Shown here: piece after piece, positions 36,197-44,605 of the stretch
How positions within the stretch are numbered: the first letter of the stretch is position 1
Layout: every line of letters starts with the position of its first letter
Virus record (IMG/VR): IMGVR_UViG_3300020020_000001
Location: 1-64,000 of that record
Length of the DNA: 64,000 nt
Source of the DNA: a virus
Direction: 5' to 3' (one strand)
Translations under genes and position numbers: made by a program
The notes under the pieces: model-generated
Database searches by the model: none
Seen by the model: the letters and a program-made list of their open reading frames with translations, nothing else
Told to the model about the DNA's origin: nothing

Positions 36197-36387
36197 TGCG
36201 TATCCCAGCGTTGCAAAGCTTCCATTGCGGTTAGAGCAGGTACTTCTTGGTTACTATGCTCACCAGTACACGCATTGTTGATAACACGAATGGCACACCA
36301 CATCACAAAGCGCTTAGGTGTCCTGTATGAAACCCAAATAAGGAATTTGTCAACTCTTTTGCCAACTCGATACTTCATTGGCATCAT
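36193..36387 (-). CDS. Small basic hypothetical protein
   Basis: A 64-residue protein beginning MMPMKYRVGKRVDKFLIWVSYRTPKR, with ATGA overlaps on both sides. Hydrophobic and basic, no recognised family. Confidence 0.45.
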   Translation of the reverse strand: MMPMKYRVGKRVDKFLIWVSYRTPKRFVMWCAIRVINNACTGEHSNQEVPALTAMEALQRWDTQ

Positions 36388-36737
36388 GATCGCTTGTTAC
36401 CGTGACGGTGTGGTCTAGTCGAATTATAAGATACTTTGTTCCAAATCGCTTGCTCAATGTCAATTTTATAGTAAGCACAAATATCTAGAACTCGAATAAT
36501 AATGTCTGCCAATTCAATAGGTATACCTTCTGGCTTATGACTATCCTCAGCGTAATATGTTTCATTAAAACCTTTGCCATTACGCCATTCAAATAGTGCC
36601 TCAGATACTTCACCATGAATGTTGGCGAGCATACCATCAAAATCACGAACTAGATCTGGTTCATAGAATCCTTTAGCAACAGAGATACTATGAATGTAAT
36701 TAGCTAAATCGTTCATACTTTTTGGTGTGTCAGTCAT
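36384..36737 (-). CDS. MazG-like NTP pyrophosphohydrolase
   Basis: A 117-residue all-alpha protein with the MazG metal motif: ANIHGEVSEALFEW (ExxxE-type) around residue 38 and IELADIIIRVLDIC (ExxD) around residue 75. These enzymes hydrolyse nucleoside triphosphates; phage versions are proposed to lower ppGpp or clean nucleotide pools. Coupled by one-base and four-base overlaps to its neighbours. Confidence 0.75.
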   Translation of the reverse strand: MTDTPKSMNDLANYIHSISVAKGFYEPDLVRDFDGMLANIHGEVSEALFEWRNGKGFNETYYAEDSHKPEGIPIELADIIIRVLDICAYYKIDIEQAIWNKVSYNSTRPHRHGNKRS

Positions 36738-38029
36738 TAGTCTGTACTCGCTTCCTTCTGTTCCCAGTAATGAAGAGTCTTTCTTTCAAAGAGAGTATCA
36801 AGAGTATAAAGGTAGTCCTCGCCCATGTTCATCCCAAGACACGGTTGCTTAAATAGACACCAATTACAACTAAAACGACCCGGCTGTGGGTACACTCGCA
36901 GGTCTGCGCCAGTCATGTCCATTGCTTCTAGTGCAATAACACGACCAGCCTCTTTGATTTCATGCTGATTCTTATGTATCTGGTGCCTCTGCGTAAATCG
37001 TGGACCCTCAGATTTGAGCCGGAGGAGGTGATCATCGTAAAGTCCCATTTGCCATGCTGGATTGTCCTCACGCTGTACCGTTTCTAGGAACATTTCATGT
37101 GTGGTGAGGAAATCCTTATTAGTCGAGAAAGACCTGCCCTTGTAGAGTCTGCTCAACTTTTCGGGTGGGCGTGGGAAAGCCTTTTTAATCTCGACGTAGA
37201 CGAAGCCAGCGCAGTGAATCCCGTACTGCTCAAGGGCCCACAGGTAGCTCACAATCTGGTCGTCGAGCTGCAAGAACGACGCCTCAGCGTCTTCGTCGAG
37301 CAAACGCGCGGTAGTCTTCCAATCGACGATCCAGTAACGTCCTGAGCTATCCTGGAATAGTCCATCGAGTCGACCACCGTAGGTGACAGGAAGACCTTTC
37401 CAATGGTTTTCTCTATATTCAGACTCAGTAAGTACCGGACGAACGTAGCCAGGTTTGTCCTCTACTGGTAAGATAGGGATTATTGTCTGCATCCAACCTT
37501 CTGGATGCTTAGCAAATTTATTCCAGCATTGGTTACACTTGCAGAACATTTGCTGGTTTGTGTCTGGGTTTTTGATTGGTACTTCGAAAGAAACTTCAAC
37601 CCGAAGTGGTGTCCAGTTGTTGTCATACAGAGGAGACACAGTATCGCAGTAGTATTTAAGCATACCTAGACCGAGGTCTAGTCGTGTCTTGTACGATTCC
37701 AAAATGGTGACATCAGGATCTGGATTGAGCTTCTTATAGTTCTTGAGGTGGGTTTTGCATTCCTGCGCAAAGGCTACCAATGCTAAGTTACGGCGAATCT
37801 CGCGTGGACTTAGCCAGGTGCGTGGCTCGTAGAATGTTTCCATCGCCTTGTGGAAGGCCGTCCCAAACTCTAATGGTTCGGGTGTAGTCAGTGGATAGTA
37901 CATGTCACGGTAGATCCAATTCCACCGACGACGACAAGCTCTGAAAGCCCGTCGCTCAGAAGTGTGGAGTTGGTGCACAAGTTTGCGATCCATATACCAT
38001 TGGATCTTAGGATCAACTTCGAGTGACAC
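36737..38029 (-). CDS. RecB/Cas4-like PD-(D/E)XK nuclease
   Basis: A 430-residue protein of the PDDEXK_1 type. It has RAFRACRRRWNWIYRD, FGTAFHKAMETF (conserved His), GRLDGLFQDSSGRYWIVDWKTTA (catalytic D...DxK) and a C-terminal CNWCLFKQPCLGMN Cys cluster likely to hold an iron-sulfur centre. Such enzymes trim DNA ends in recombination. An extra CKCNQCWNKF Cys pair lies in the middle. Confidence 0.78.
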   Translation of the reverse strand: MSLEVDPKIQWYMDRKLVHQLHTSERRAFRACRRRWNWIYRDMYYPLTTPEPLEFGTAFHKAMETFYEPRTWLSPREIRRNLALVAFAQECKTHLKNYKKLNPDPDVTILESYKTRLDLGLGMLKYYCDTVSPLYDNNWTPLRVEVSFEVPIKNPDTNQQMFCKCNQCWNKFAKHPEGWMQTIIPILPVEDKPGYVRPVLTESEYRENHWKGLPVTYGGRLDGLFQDSSGRYWIVDWKTTARLLDEDAEASFLQLDDQIVSYLWALEQYGIHCAGFVYVEIKKAFPRPPEKLSRLYKGRSFSTNKDFLTTHEMFLETVQREDNPAWQMGLYDDHLLRLKSEGPRFTQRHQIHKNQHEIKEAGRVIALEAMDMTGADLRVYPQPGRFSCNWCLFKQPCLGMNMGEDYLYTLDTLFERKTLHYWEQKEASTD

Positions 38030-38318
38030 GCAGAGCCTCCACCTTGTCTTGTAATTCTATGTTTACGCGCGTGCGAGAAATAGTTCCTTGCATCATGGAC
38101 ATGTTGAGAATTTCACCAACGAAGACTACCACACCACCAATAGTGATATGAAAATCACTTTTCTTACCATCAATCCAGTCGATGATAATTGGCTTGTTCT
38201 CTTGGTTACGACCTAGAAATTGATCACGGAGCTTCGGACCCATAATGGCTAACACTGCTACAATACCAGCTACCATGCCACTGCACAAGCCGATGAGTAA
38301 GAAAATTAGTTCACGCAT
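38013..38318 (-). CDS. Membrane-anchored hypothetical protein
   Basis: A 101-residue protein with an N-terminal membrane helix (LIFLLIGLCSGMVAGIVAVLAIMG) and a soluble beta-rich remainder. Start at 38318 is favoured by overlap with the preceding stop. It overlaps the nuclease gene by 17 bases. No family is recognised. Confidence 0.5.
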   Translation of the reverse strand: MRELIFLLIGLCSGMVAGIVAVLAIMGPKLRDQFLGRNQENKPIIIDWIDGKKSDFHITIGGVVVFVGEILNMSMMQGTISRTRVNIELQDKVEALRVTRS

Positions 38319-38526
38319 GATGTGTCTTCTCACCGACACGAATACGTCTTGGTCGAGTGAGTTCAGTAAGCCAATCTGGTAATGTTTCCACGTCTAGTGC
38401 GTCATCATACTCGCCTGGGTTTGTTGGCATCCCAAGTAGAATTCCATACATGATTCGAGCTAGTGCTCGCGCCTCGTCACGTTCAGTCTGTGCGTCTACT
38501 AAATCGCTCTTTAAGTTTCTACTCAT
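38311..38526 (-). CDS. Small helical hypothetical protein
   Basis: A 71-residue protein with an N-terminal coiled coil (DLVDAQTERDEARALARIMYGIL) and a polar tail ending KTHHA. No family was recognised. It overlaps neighbours by eight bases on each side. Confidence 0.5.
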   Translation of the reverse strand: MSRNLKSDLVDAQTERDEARALARIMYGILLGMPTNPGEYDDALDVETLPDWLTELTRPRRIRVGEKTHHA

Positions 38527-38632
38527 ACCTGCGTTCCTTCATCCATTTTGAACGTTCACAATCACATAGCCAGGTTCCATCGAACATGGCGTGCCAAAAG
38601 AATTTGATTTCAGCGACGATCGCTTTAATCAT
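38519..38632 (-). CDS. Small hypothetical protein
   Basis: A 37-residue peptide (MIKAIVAEIKFFWHAMFDG, then CDCERSKWMK) starting at an ATGA overlap and ending in an overlap with the next start. The tight fit between two genes supports it; no function is known. Confidence 0.45.
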   Translation of the reverse strand: MIKAIVAEIKFFWHAMFDGTWLCDCERSKWMKERRYE

Positions 38633-38871
38633 CGCAGTCGAATTTCTAGATAAAGTGCCATGCGACTGCCGCACATTCTAACCAACTCAAAGCCATATGG
38701 GCTAGGCAAATAGAAAAGATCGCCTGTGGCAATCCACATACACAATTTCCAATCGTCACCACTATACACAACGTGTGAGTAACTGTAGTTTGGATACTTG
38801 TGCACATGAATTACTTCCCACTGACGATCCTTTCTATTACGCCGTACCTGGTATTCCTTATTCACCTTCAT
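38629..38871 (-). CDS. Hypothetical protein
   Basis: An 80-residue basic, aromatic-rich protein (EYQVRRNRKDRQWEVIHVHKYPNYSYSH) ending in a helix. It overlaps the helicase gene's 3' end by 14 bases. No family was recognised. Confidence 0.5.
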   Translation of the reverse strand: MKVNKEYQVRRNRKDRQWEVIHVHKYPNYSYSHVVYSGDDWKLCMWIATGDLFYLPSPYGFELVRMCGSRMALYLEIRLR

Positions 38872-40275
38872 CTTGGTCGTCATCGAAGTCCTCTGCGGTT
38901 GGATCTGCCTTAGTGTCTCCGATGAGACGTTTGATCCAGGCCCATTTAGTCTGGATGATCTTTATACGTTTACGGTCAATGGTGTCATTGGCGATTATAT
39001 CAATGACCTGAACAGCCTGCTTTTGTCCAATTCGATGGAGTCTATCCTCTGCCTGAAGATTGAGGGCTGCGGACCAGGACCGATCAATAAATATAACGGT
39101 ACTTGCCGCCGTAAGAGTAATCCCAACTCCACCTGCGGCGATAGTTCCAGCAAATACTTGAACCTTACCCTCTTGAAATCCTGATACGATGCGTGCACGT
39201 TCGTCGGCAGGCGTTTCACCAATGAATTTGCCAACGGTGATGCCCTTCTTATCTAGCCTTGCTGCTAACAGTTTAATGACCTGAGCAAACTGACTGAAAA
39301 CCACAACTTGTTGTCCAGTGGACTCGATAATTTCCATCACCGCATCAATCTTACTAGACGGTTCGGAAAGCATCATCTTGCCCTTTTCTTCGTCGAACTC
39401 AGCGAAGGCGCAGGCAAATTGTTGTAGTCGAGTGAGTTGGGCAATGACCACTGGGGCCACTACTGGTTCGGCTTCACGCTCACCAATCCAGGCGAGCATA
39501 TCATCCTTCATAGACTTGTACGCACGAGCTTGCTTTGGGTGCAAGTCTACTCGAATTTCAGTGTAGTACTTCTCTGGTAGATCAACTAGTACATCTTCTT
39601 TTTTACGTCTGATGTAGAACCCAGACATTTCAGACTGTAGCTTCTCTGGGTTGTTGACACCAATAACTGTCTTGTACCCATTGAAGTTTTCAAACAAAAT
39701 GTGATCGTTGTAATAATTCCAGTAGCTGGACCAGTAACGTGGGTACAGCCAGTTGAGAATACTCCACAGGTCGTCTGGTTTGTCAAAAGCGGGTGTGCCT
39801 GTGAGTGCAGTCTTGTAACCTGCTGGAATTCTTTTTAGTGTCTTGCTTTGCTTTGAATTTCGATTTTGTAGCGCATGTGCTTCATCAGCAATAACGTGAA
39901 ACCACTTGACTTCTTCCAGTTCTGGAATTAGTCGAAGGGCTGGCCAGTGCATGATGAAGACATCATAATTCTCTTGCTCTAGTTCATCGATAAAGTGCGA
40001 ACGATCCTTGTTGTTAATTGGGAGAATATTGAGATCAGGTGCCCAAGCAAACCATGCACGTGTCCAGGTAGACACCATAGCCAGTGGGCAGATGATCAAC
40101 GTCTTCATTTTGTAGTCTGAAAATTGTGCTCGACGTACTAGATCTAGAGCAATAGCTTCGTGAGTTTTGCCAAGACCCGAGGTAACATGTCGTCACCAAT
40201 GAGAACGGCTTTTATACCTTTTAGTTTCTCAACTGCTTCCTGTTGAAATGGAAACAATTTCATTTGTGACGACAT
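38858..40275 (-). pseudogene. SNF2-type helicase interrupted by a frameshift in Walker A
   Basis: The 3' part (start codon at 40108, 416 residues) has helicase motifs VIADEAHAL, LTGTP, the C-terminal VVVFSQF and HRIGQKQAVQV, but no Walker A. The missing N-terminus is encoded just upstream from 40275 (MKLFPFQQEAVEKLKG...LIGDDM) and stops at 40144. Joining them requires removing eight bases (40178-40185 on +, CGAGGTAA), which restores DDM-GLGKT exactly. Either the gene is broken, the sequence has an error, or expression needs recoding. An intact enzyme would remodel or unwind DNA. Confidence 0.75.
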
Positions 40276-40338
40276 ATTTTTAGATCACCGCCTTAGATCG
40301 AAAACGCGCAACGGCGTCATAAGTTAGTAGAATTAATC

Positions 40339-40647
40339 TCAATGAGTTTCGCTTCCTGGAGTAAGTGTTTGATCATAGAGCCGTTGCATCTGCGCCTGTA
40401 CTGCGTTTGTTCTATCAGGCAGAGTTGGGAAGCTCTTGTCTCTATCCAGTGTTGGCTCTGGAATCGTGCCATCAGCATTAATCTGCACAATCCAAGATGT
40501 ATCAAGCCACTCACAGCGTGAGTTGCGACAGTACACAGTCTTTAGTTCACCTGCACCGTGTCGCAATACCTTGCCCTGTGCTGATACTTGTCCAGGTTGA
40601 TTACATTTAGGACAACGGCTAGCTTCTTCGAATTTTGTATCAGCCAT
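40339..40647 (-). CDS. Zinc-ribbon protein
   Basis: A 102-residue protein with CPKCNQPG (about 12-19) and CRNSRCEW (about 40-47), a four-Cys zinc ribbon, and a helical C-terminus (AVQAQMQRLYDQTL). It resembles small transcription- or replication-associated ribbons but has no known family. A gap of 60 bases separates it from the helicase start. Confidence 0.55.
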   Translation of the reverse strand: MADTKFEEASRCPKCNQPGQVSAQGKVLRHGAGELKTVYCRNSRCEWLDTSWIVQINADGTIPEPTLDRDKSFPTLPDRTNAVQAQMQRLYDQTLTPGSETH

Positions 40648-41119
40648 GCTGATTTCCTCTCAGCTCTGCAAGTTCTCGTTCTACTACATCGAGACGCTGC
40701 CGAATGACTACAAGATCATTGATAAGCGAATCATACCTATTTGGTATGGTCTTACGTTCTATAGCATAACTGTTTCCCATGAAATCTTCGTACTGTTCCA
40801 TGGTAGGTCGGTAATGCAGTAGGTAAATGCTTTTACGAATCTTGTTGCCCATAATCAGCAAGGTAACTGCGTTCATGGCCTTGAGTGTTGCTGTTGCATG
40901 TGTAATAGATGAAGGCAACAAGTTAAGCTCTGTCGCAGCAATCTTGGTAACGTAACCTTCGAAGACAAGAATCTCTTCGCCCTCACGAGCTGGATATCCA
41001 TACTCTTGCAGCTCAATTGCTGGTGTCATCTTTGCATGCTCAGCTAGTTTATCGTAAATTTCCATTGCATTTTGAAATGCAATTCTACCGCCGCGCTTCG
41101 CGAGTGGTTTGTCTGCCAT
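40640..41119 (-). CDS. Putative winged-helix protein with coiled coil
   Basis: A 159-residue protein starting at a TGATG overlap. LLPSSITHATATLKAMNAVTLLIMGNK looks like a winged-helix recognition region. The C-terminus is a coiled coil (LVVIRQRLDVVERELAELRG). It may be a phage regulator of this operon; target sites are unknown. Confidence 0.5.
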   Translation of the reverse strand: MADKPLAKRGGRIAFQNAMEIYDKLAEHAKMTPAIELQEYGYPAREGEEILVFEGYVTKIAATELNLLPSSITHATATLKAMNAVTLLIMGNKIRKSIYLLHYRPTMEQYEDFMGNSYAIERKTIPNRYDSLINDLVVIRQRLDVVERELAELRGNQHG

Positions 41120-41985
41120 CACTGCTCGATTGGCTGTGGGAAGGCCATCGTTGAGCGCCAGGAAATTGCATTCCGACGCTTCTTATTGGCGTAATCATTC
41201 CAAGCAATGATGTAAAGTGCCAAGTGCATAGCAGCATCACGACGCATCTTGGGTTGACCCTTTGATCGAACCATGTATTCACGGAGCACACGACGTGGAT
41301 CATCGTTGCCAGTGTAATTCAGGCCGCTATATAGCGCTTCCAAGAATTCGTTGTGTGGTCCTGTTGGATAGGCACGTTCACAGACAAAGTAGCCAGCCGT
41401 AACTGCTGATGGAATAAATCCAACAGGAATCAACGGAGTGGCGTATGGAACGTATTCAATCAAACCAGTTTTCTGAACAGTCTGTAGGATTTCGTGGTTA
41501 GAAACCTTAGTACCACGCCAGTACTTGTATTCCAGGTTGTCAAACTGAAAAACCAGACGAGCAGCCGCTGCGAGTGAATTCTGATTTGAGTAACCTGCAA
41601 TGGCAAGAATCTGTGCCGCAGACCGAGGCAAACCAGTGTCCAAAACGTCGAATACATCGTCTTCAAGTCCAAACGTAACCTGCATTTGGATCTTGATCTT
41701 TGGGTTTGCTGGCAAAGTCTCATCACCCATAGTGGCACCTTGTTCACCAGCTTGAATGACTGCCATGATACGGTGCTGGCCATCCTTCATAAAGCCAGAC
41801 TTGGCAAAACCAATACCTTGATGGGTGAGTCGCCACTTGCCTTTCAGCATGTCAAATGCATACTGGTTGACCTTGCGTGCACTCATCGGACGGTTAGTAC
41901 CAAATTCGCCACGCTGGTAGGGCAAATTCTTTTCTGCCCAATCCTTAGCCTTTGTGAGTGTTACGTCGTGGACTTCCGTTTTCAT
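41119..41985 (-). CDS. ParB/sulfiredoxin-fold-like protein
   Basis: A 288-residue protein with MKDGQHRIMAVIQAG (about 66-80), the G-Q-H-R signature of ParB-like nuclease domains, preceded by NRPMSARKVNQYAFDMLKGKW. The C-terminal 150 residues are helical. Phage proteins of this type have been linked to DNA partition, CTPase or nuclease activity. The exact role is not readable from sequence. The start overlaps the next gene's end by 41 bases. Confidence 0.6.
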   Translation of the reverse strand: MKTEVHDVTLTKAKDWAEKNLPYQRGEFGTNRPMSARKVNQYAFDMLKGKWRLTHQGIGFAKSGFMKDGQHRIMAVIQAGEQGATMGDETLPANPKIKIQMQVTFGLEDDVFDVLDTGLPRSAAQILAIAGYSNQNSLAAAARLVFQFDNLEYKYWRGTKVSNHEILQTVQKTGLIEYVPYATPLIPVGFIPSAVTAGYFVCERAYPTGPHNEFLEALYSGLNYTGNDDPRRVLREYMVRSKGQPKMRRDAAMHLALYIIAWNDYANKKRRNAISWRSTMAFPQPIEQ

Positions 41986-42181
41986 CTTGTGTGCTCCATG
42001 TATGTATTAACCAGTATATAGTAGTTCGGTTGATTCCAGTCATACGTGCAAGATTGGTTACTTGGTTCGTTTTCATTGCTTTAAGCAGTAAATTTGCTAC
42101 CACTTCTCTTTGCTTTTTATATTCTATTTCGTCAGAGTTTAACTTTAGTACCGCCTCCAATAGAGCCGCATGTATATTCAT
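41945..42181 (-). CDS. Helix-turn-helix protein
   Basis: A 78-residue protein with a clear helix-turn-helix (QVTNLARMTGINRTTIYWLIHTW, so about residues 39-61). It is probably a transcriptional regulator. It is the first gene after the tRNA-Lys(CTT). Between them (42182-42234) lies a possible eight-residue ORF with AAGGAG. Confidence 0.6.
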   Translation of the reverse strand: MNIHAALLEAVLKLNSDEIEYKKQREVVANLLLKAMKTNQVTNLARMTGINRTTIYWLIHTWSTQDENGSPRRNTHKG

Positions 42182-42234
42182 GTTAGGCTCCTAGTTTACC
42201 GATCTTCATGGCTTTCTCCTTGATTATGAATTTG

Positions 42235-42310
42235 TGGTAGTCCCGGTCGGGATCGAACCGACGACCGTCGCATTAAGAGTGCGCTACTCGTTCCACTGAG
42301 TTACGGGACT
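42235..42310 (-). tRNA. tRNA-Lys (CTT)
   Basis: Cloverleaf with 7-bp acceptor (AGTCCCG/CGGGACT), T arm GTCGG-TTCGATC, anticodon loop CTCTTAA (CTT, reads AAG). The CCA end is encoded (42235-42237). Confidence 0.93.
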
Positions 42311-42464
42311 AGGTACTTGGCAGTGTGTCAGAGAACTGTCGCGCTGTCAAGCACATTTATGTATTTGAATGTGTCTATTTCTAGCTCTTGTCGAACCAAT
42401 CATAGTACTCATAACGGTCTTCGTATCTAATAAGTGTTGGTTCGAAGCCAACCTTGATCTCTTG

Positions 42465-42845
42465 TCACCACATTAGCATTCGACCAGTTCGACCGTTGCC
42501 ATCAATGAATGGATGGATGTGCTCAAATCGGATGTGCTCCATCCTTGGTGTATTGGTCAGATCTGTAAGCCATTCATCCATAAGTGTTGGCACATCACGC
42601 CAGTGTGGGCAGTCACGGCCACCAACGGTGACGTTGGTTAGTCGATAGGAACCACGTCCACCAGGCTTCAATAACAAGAAGTTCATCATGATAGCGCTGT
42701 GCAATTCGAGTACCATAAACTCATTGAGTGGACCTGGATGATCCTTGATGAGATTCCAAGCTATCCAACTCTGCCCAATTTCAGCTTCGTCTGTAACACC
42801 TTCGATAAGGTTGGACTGTCGGATGTGATCTTCAGTTATATTCAT
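42465..42845 (-). CDS. Fic/DOC-family protein with in-frame UGA near C-terminus
   Basis: A 126-residue protein with the Fic catalytic motif HPFIDGNGRTGR (about residues 111-122), the site for AMP transfer to a target hydroxyl. The frame stops at TGA directly after MLMW, but stays open for another 27 codons to TAG at 42381, coding for (W)QEIKVGFEPTLIRYEDRYEYYDW, which looks like a natural Fic C-terminus where TGA replaces a Trp TGG. So it is either a nonsense mutation, readthrough, or sequence error. Confidence 0.7.
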   Translation of the reverse strand: MNITEDHIRQSNLIEGVTDEAEIGQSWIAWNLIKDHPGPLNEFMVLELHSAIMMNFLLLKPGGRGSYRLTNVTVGGRDCPHWRDVPTLMDEWLTDLTNTPRMEHIRFEHIHPFIDGNGRTGRMLMW

Positions 42846-43131
42846 ACTCGTCTTCCGAATCTTCTTCCCAGTCGAGTGCTTCGGCTACTTCTCTGACTGC
42901 TACCTTGCGCATCTCATATTGAGCCTCATAAGCAAAAATATCTAGCTCATGCTTTGGCTGTGGGATGTGATTGATACCCAAAACAGAGCGCTCGTAGTTC
43001 ATCTTACTTGGCTTACGGCAACGAGAACACACCCACAGACCAGACGGTCGGTCGAGTGTGTACCCATCCTGACTTCTATGTGCACCACGCCGATGGCAGT
43101 TACACCATGGATGGATATTGAGTTCGACCAT
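42832..43131 (-). CDS. Putative zinc-binding hypothetical protein
   Basis: A 99-residue protein with CNCHRRGAH (about 10-18) and CSRCRK (about 35-40), a probable zinc site, and a very acidic C-terminus (DWEEDSEDEYEYN). It overlaps the Fic gene by 14 bases. Function unknown. Confidence 0.55.
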   Translation of the reverse strand: MVELNIHPWCNCHRRGAHRSQDGYTLDRPSGLWVCSRCRKPSKMNYERSVLGINHIPQPKHELDIFAYEAQYEMRKVAVREVAEALDWEEDSEDEYEYN

Positions 43132-43179
43132 TAGTGTCCTTTTGTTGATGTCCGTTTTGTCCTTGAGATTTACGTGCAG

Positions 43180-43252
43180 TACCCACAGTAGGGATCGAAC
43201 CTACGACTTACTGCTTAGAAGGCAGTCACTCTATCCGCTGAGTTATGTGGGC
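43180..43252 (-). tRNA. tRNA-Arg (TCT)
   Basis: Acceptor GCCCACA/TGTGGGT, T arm GTAGG-TTCGATC-CCTAC, anticodon loop CTTCTAA (TCT, reads AGA). The upstream gene's stop lies inside its 5' acceptor strand. Confidence 0.93.
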
Positions 43253-43839
43253 TTAACGGATCGTGCATGAATTAGTACACGTACTAGTAGAACTATATCA
43301 CTTGGTATGCCACCAACTTGCGCTATGGCAATCACTATTTTATGCCAGGAATTTGGTTTTTGGTCATTGAGCCAACCAGTGAATGTAGCAGGTGTTATAC
43401 CTAAAAACCTAACTATGTCATATGAACCTAGCCAGTGTCGATTTGGCCGCCGTTGGTTGCATCTGCGAATCTCAACTACTCTTCCATAAAGAATTGAGTC
43501 CGCAAAGAATTCATAAATTTCAATCTCTACTAGTTTAGGCAATAGAAGAAGTAGTCGACGATTCTGTCGAACAGCAGCGCCATTATCCATAAACATTGTA
43601 CCCATTGGAATACTTGATCGTCTTAGCTTGTCATTGATAATCCAAACCTTGTTAGACCAATGGCAAGGTGTAAGTAAGGTGGTGGCGTACGTATCAGTAG
43701 TCCAACCACCTTCGTTTTGTACTCTTATTTCTGTAACTCGCCAACGATAATCATGCTGTAGAACCGTAATGGAAATCCCTTTTACGTTTGGTCGTTCCAA
43801 CATTACATCGGTGTGGAGTTTATATTTTGCGTTATCCAT
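43243..43839 (-). CDS. Hypothetical protein with HTH-like segment
   Basis: A 198-residue basic protein. SYDIVRFLGITPATFTGWLNDQ (about residues 140-161) looks like a helix-turn-helix. The N-terminal two thirds are beta-rich. Its stop overlaps the 5' end of tRNA-Arg(TCT) by ten bases. Low similarity to known families; possibly a regulator. Confidence 0.5.
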   Translation of the reverse strand: MDNAKYKLHTDVMLERPNVKGISITVLQHDYRWRVTEIRVQNEGGWTTDTYATTLLTPCHWSNKVWIINDKLRRSSIPMGTMFMDNGAAVRQNRRLLLLLPKLVEIEIYEFFADSILYGRVVEIRRCNQRRPNRHWLGSYDIVRFLGITPATFTGWLNDQKPNSWHKIVIAIAQVGGIPSDIVLLVRVLIHARSVKPT

Positions 43840-43874
43840 TGTATGCTCATCACTATTAGTTATGTGGTATCACG

Positions 43875-44340
43875 TACGCATGGTAGGATTCGAACCTACA
43901 ATCACTAGGACTTTCTTCCTGCTTTGCCGGCACATCTTTTAGAACAGAATGGGCCGCGACCTTTATATAAAAGTTGGTTAGTTTTATATCTTTTGTATTC
44001 ACGATAGAAATTCGAACCACAAATTGGGCATATGAAGTTCTTCCATGAAGTAGGACGCTTTGATTTACTAAGATTTTCGTCTTGAGTTAAAATTTGTAAG
44101 TTATCAATTCTGTTGTCACGGAAATCTTCATTTCTATGGTCAACATGTTCCCAAGACTCAAGCTTGCGACCCAAATGTTGTTCCATAAGATAACGTGGAT
44201 ACGATTGTGTACGACCGACCCCATTCTCGTAATGAATTACGAAAAATCTTCCAGGCTTGGAACCCGATTCATAAGGTCCATATACAGCAATCATATTTAT
44301 ATCCTAGATCCTAGCGGCTTTGCCATTAGCCCACATGCGC
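43875..44340 (-). tRNA. tRNA gene split in its anticodon loop by an HNH gene
   Basis: The 5' half (44310-44340) gives acceptor GCGCATG, a D arm and anticodon-stem strand CTAGG. The 3' half (43875-43909) gives CCTAG, a five-base variable loop, T arm GTAGG-TTCGAAT-CCTAC and acceptor CATGCGT. The two halves pair perfectly (with a G-U at 1-72) but are separated by about 400 bases holding an HNH gene. Depending on the junction the loop would read A-T-N-N-N-G-T with anticodon CTA, or CAA or AAA. Whether the insert is removed from RNA is unknown. Confidence 0.75.
43905..44294 (-). CDS. HNH homing endonuclease inserted in a tRNA gene
   Basis: A 129-residue HNH protein: WEHVDHRNEDFRDNRIDNLQIL carries the His-His-Asn core, and CPICGSNF...FCSKRC is a C-terminal zinc site. 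It fills nearly the whole insert in the split tRNA, and its TAG stop is made by the tRNA anticodon-stem bases CCTAG. Such enzymes cut intron-less alleles and spread by repair. The insert seems too short for a full group I intron outside the ORF, but ribozyme sequence overlapping the ORF is not excluded. Confidence 0.8.
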   Translation of the reverse strand: MIAVYGPYESGSKPGRFFVIHYENGVGRTQSYPRYLMEQHLGRKLESWEHVDHRNEDFRDNRIDNLQILTQDENLSKSKRPTSWKNFICPICGSNFYREYKRYKTNQLLYKGRGPFCSKRCAGKAGRKS

Positions 44341-44344
44341 ATAT

Positions 44345-44464
44345 TCAGTTGTTGAGATTTGGACTTTGGAATGTATAGTTGTACCTGTGGGCTAGAATAA
44401 GCAAGCCCACACCATTACTAGCCAACACGGTAGCTATGTAAATATATGTTAATGTAAACAACAT
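44345..44464 (-). CDS. Small membrane protein
   Basis: A 39-residue peptide starting at a TAATG overlap with AAGGAAC upstream. One hydrophobic helix (TYIYIATVLASNGVGLLILA) and a polar tail. It ends five bases before the split tRNA 5' end. Confidence 0.5.
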   Translation of the reverse strand: MLFTLTYIYIATVLASNGVGLLILAHRYNYTFQSPNLNN

Positions 44465-44604
44465 TACTTGTTCCTTATTGCAGAAACAAATTCGTAGCCA
44501 ATCCAGATCGGAATGGCAAACCCACAGGACAAGATTGATGCAAGTAAGAAGCCTGCCCTGATCTGTGACTTCGTGTTGTACTTAATCTGTACTATGTTGT
44601 TCAT
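44464..44604 (-). CDS. Small membrane protein starting at a tRNA 3' end
   Basis: A 46-residue peptide with a basic N-terminus and one membrane helix (AGFLLASILSCGFAIPIWIGYEF). Its ATG begins one base after the discriminator base of tRNA-Thr, so no separate ribosome-binding site can exist. Processing of the tRNA would leave an almost leaderless mRNA. Confidence 0.55.
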   Translation of the reverse strand: MNNIVQIKYNTKSQIRAGFLLASILSCGFAIPIWIGYEFVSAIRNK

Positions 44605-44605
44605 G

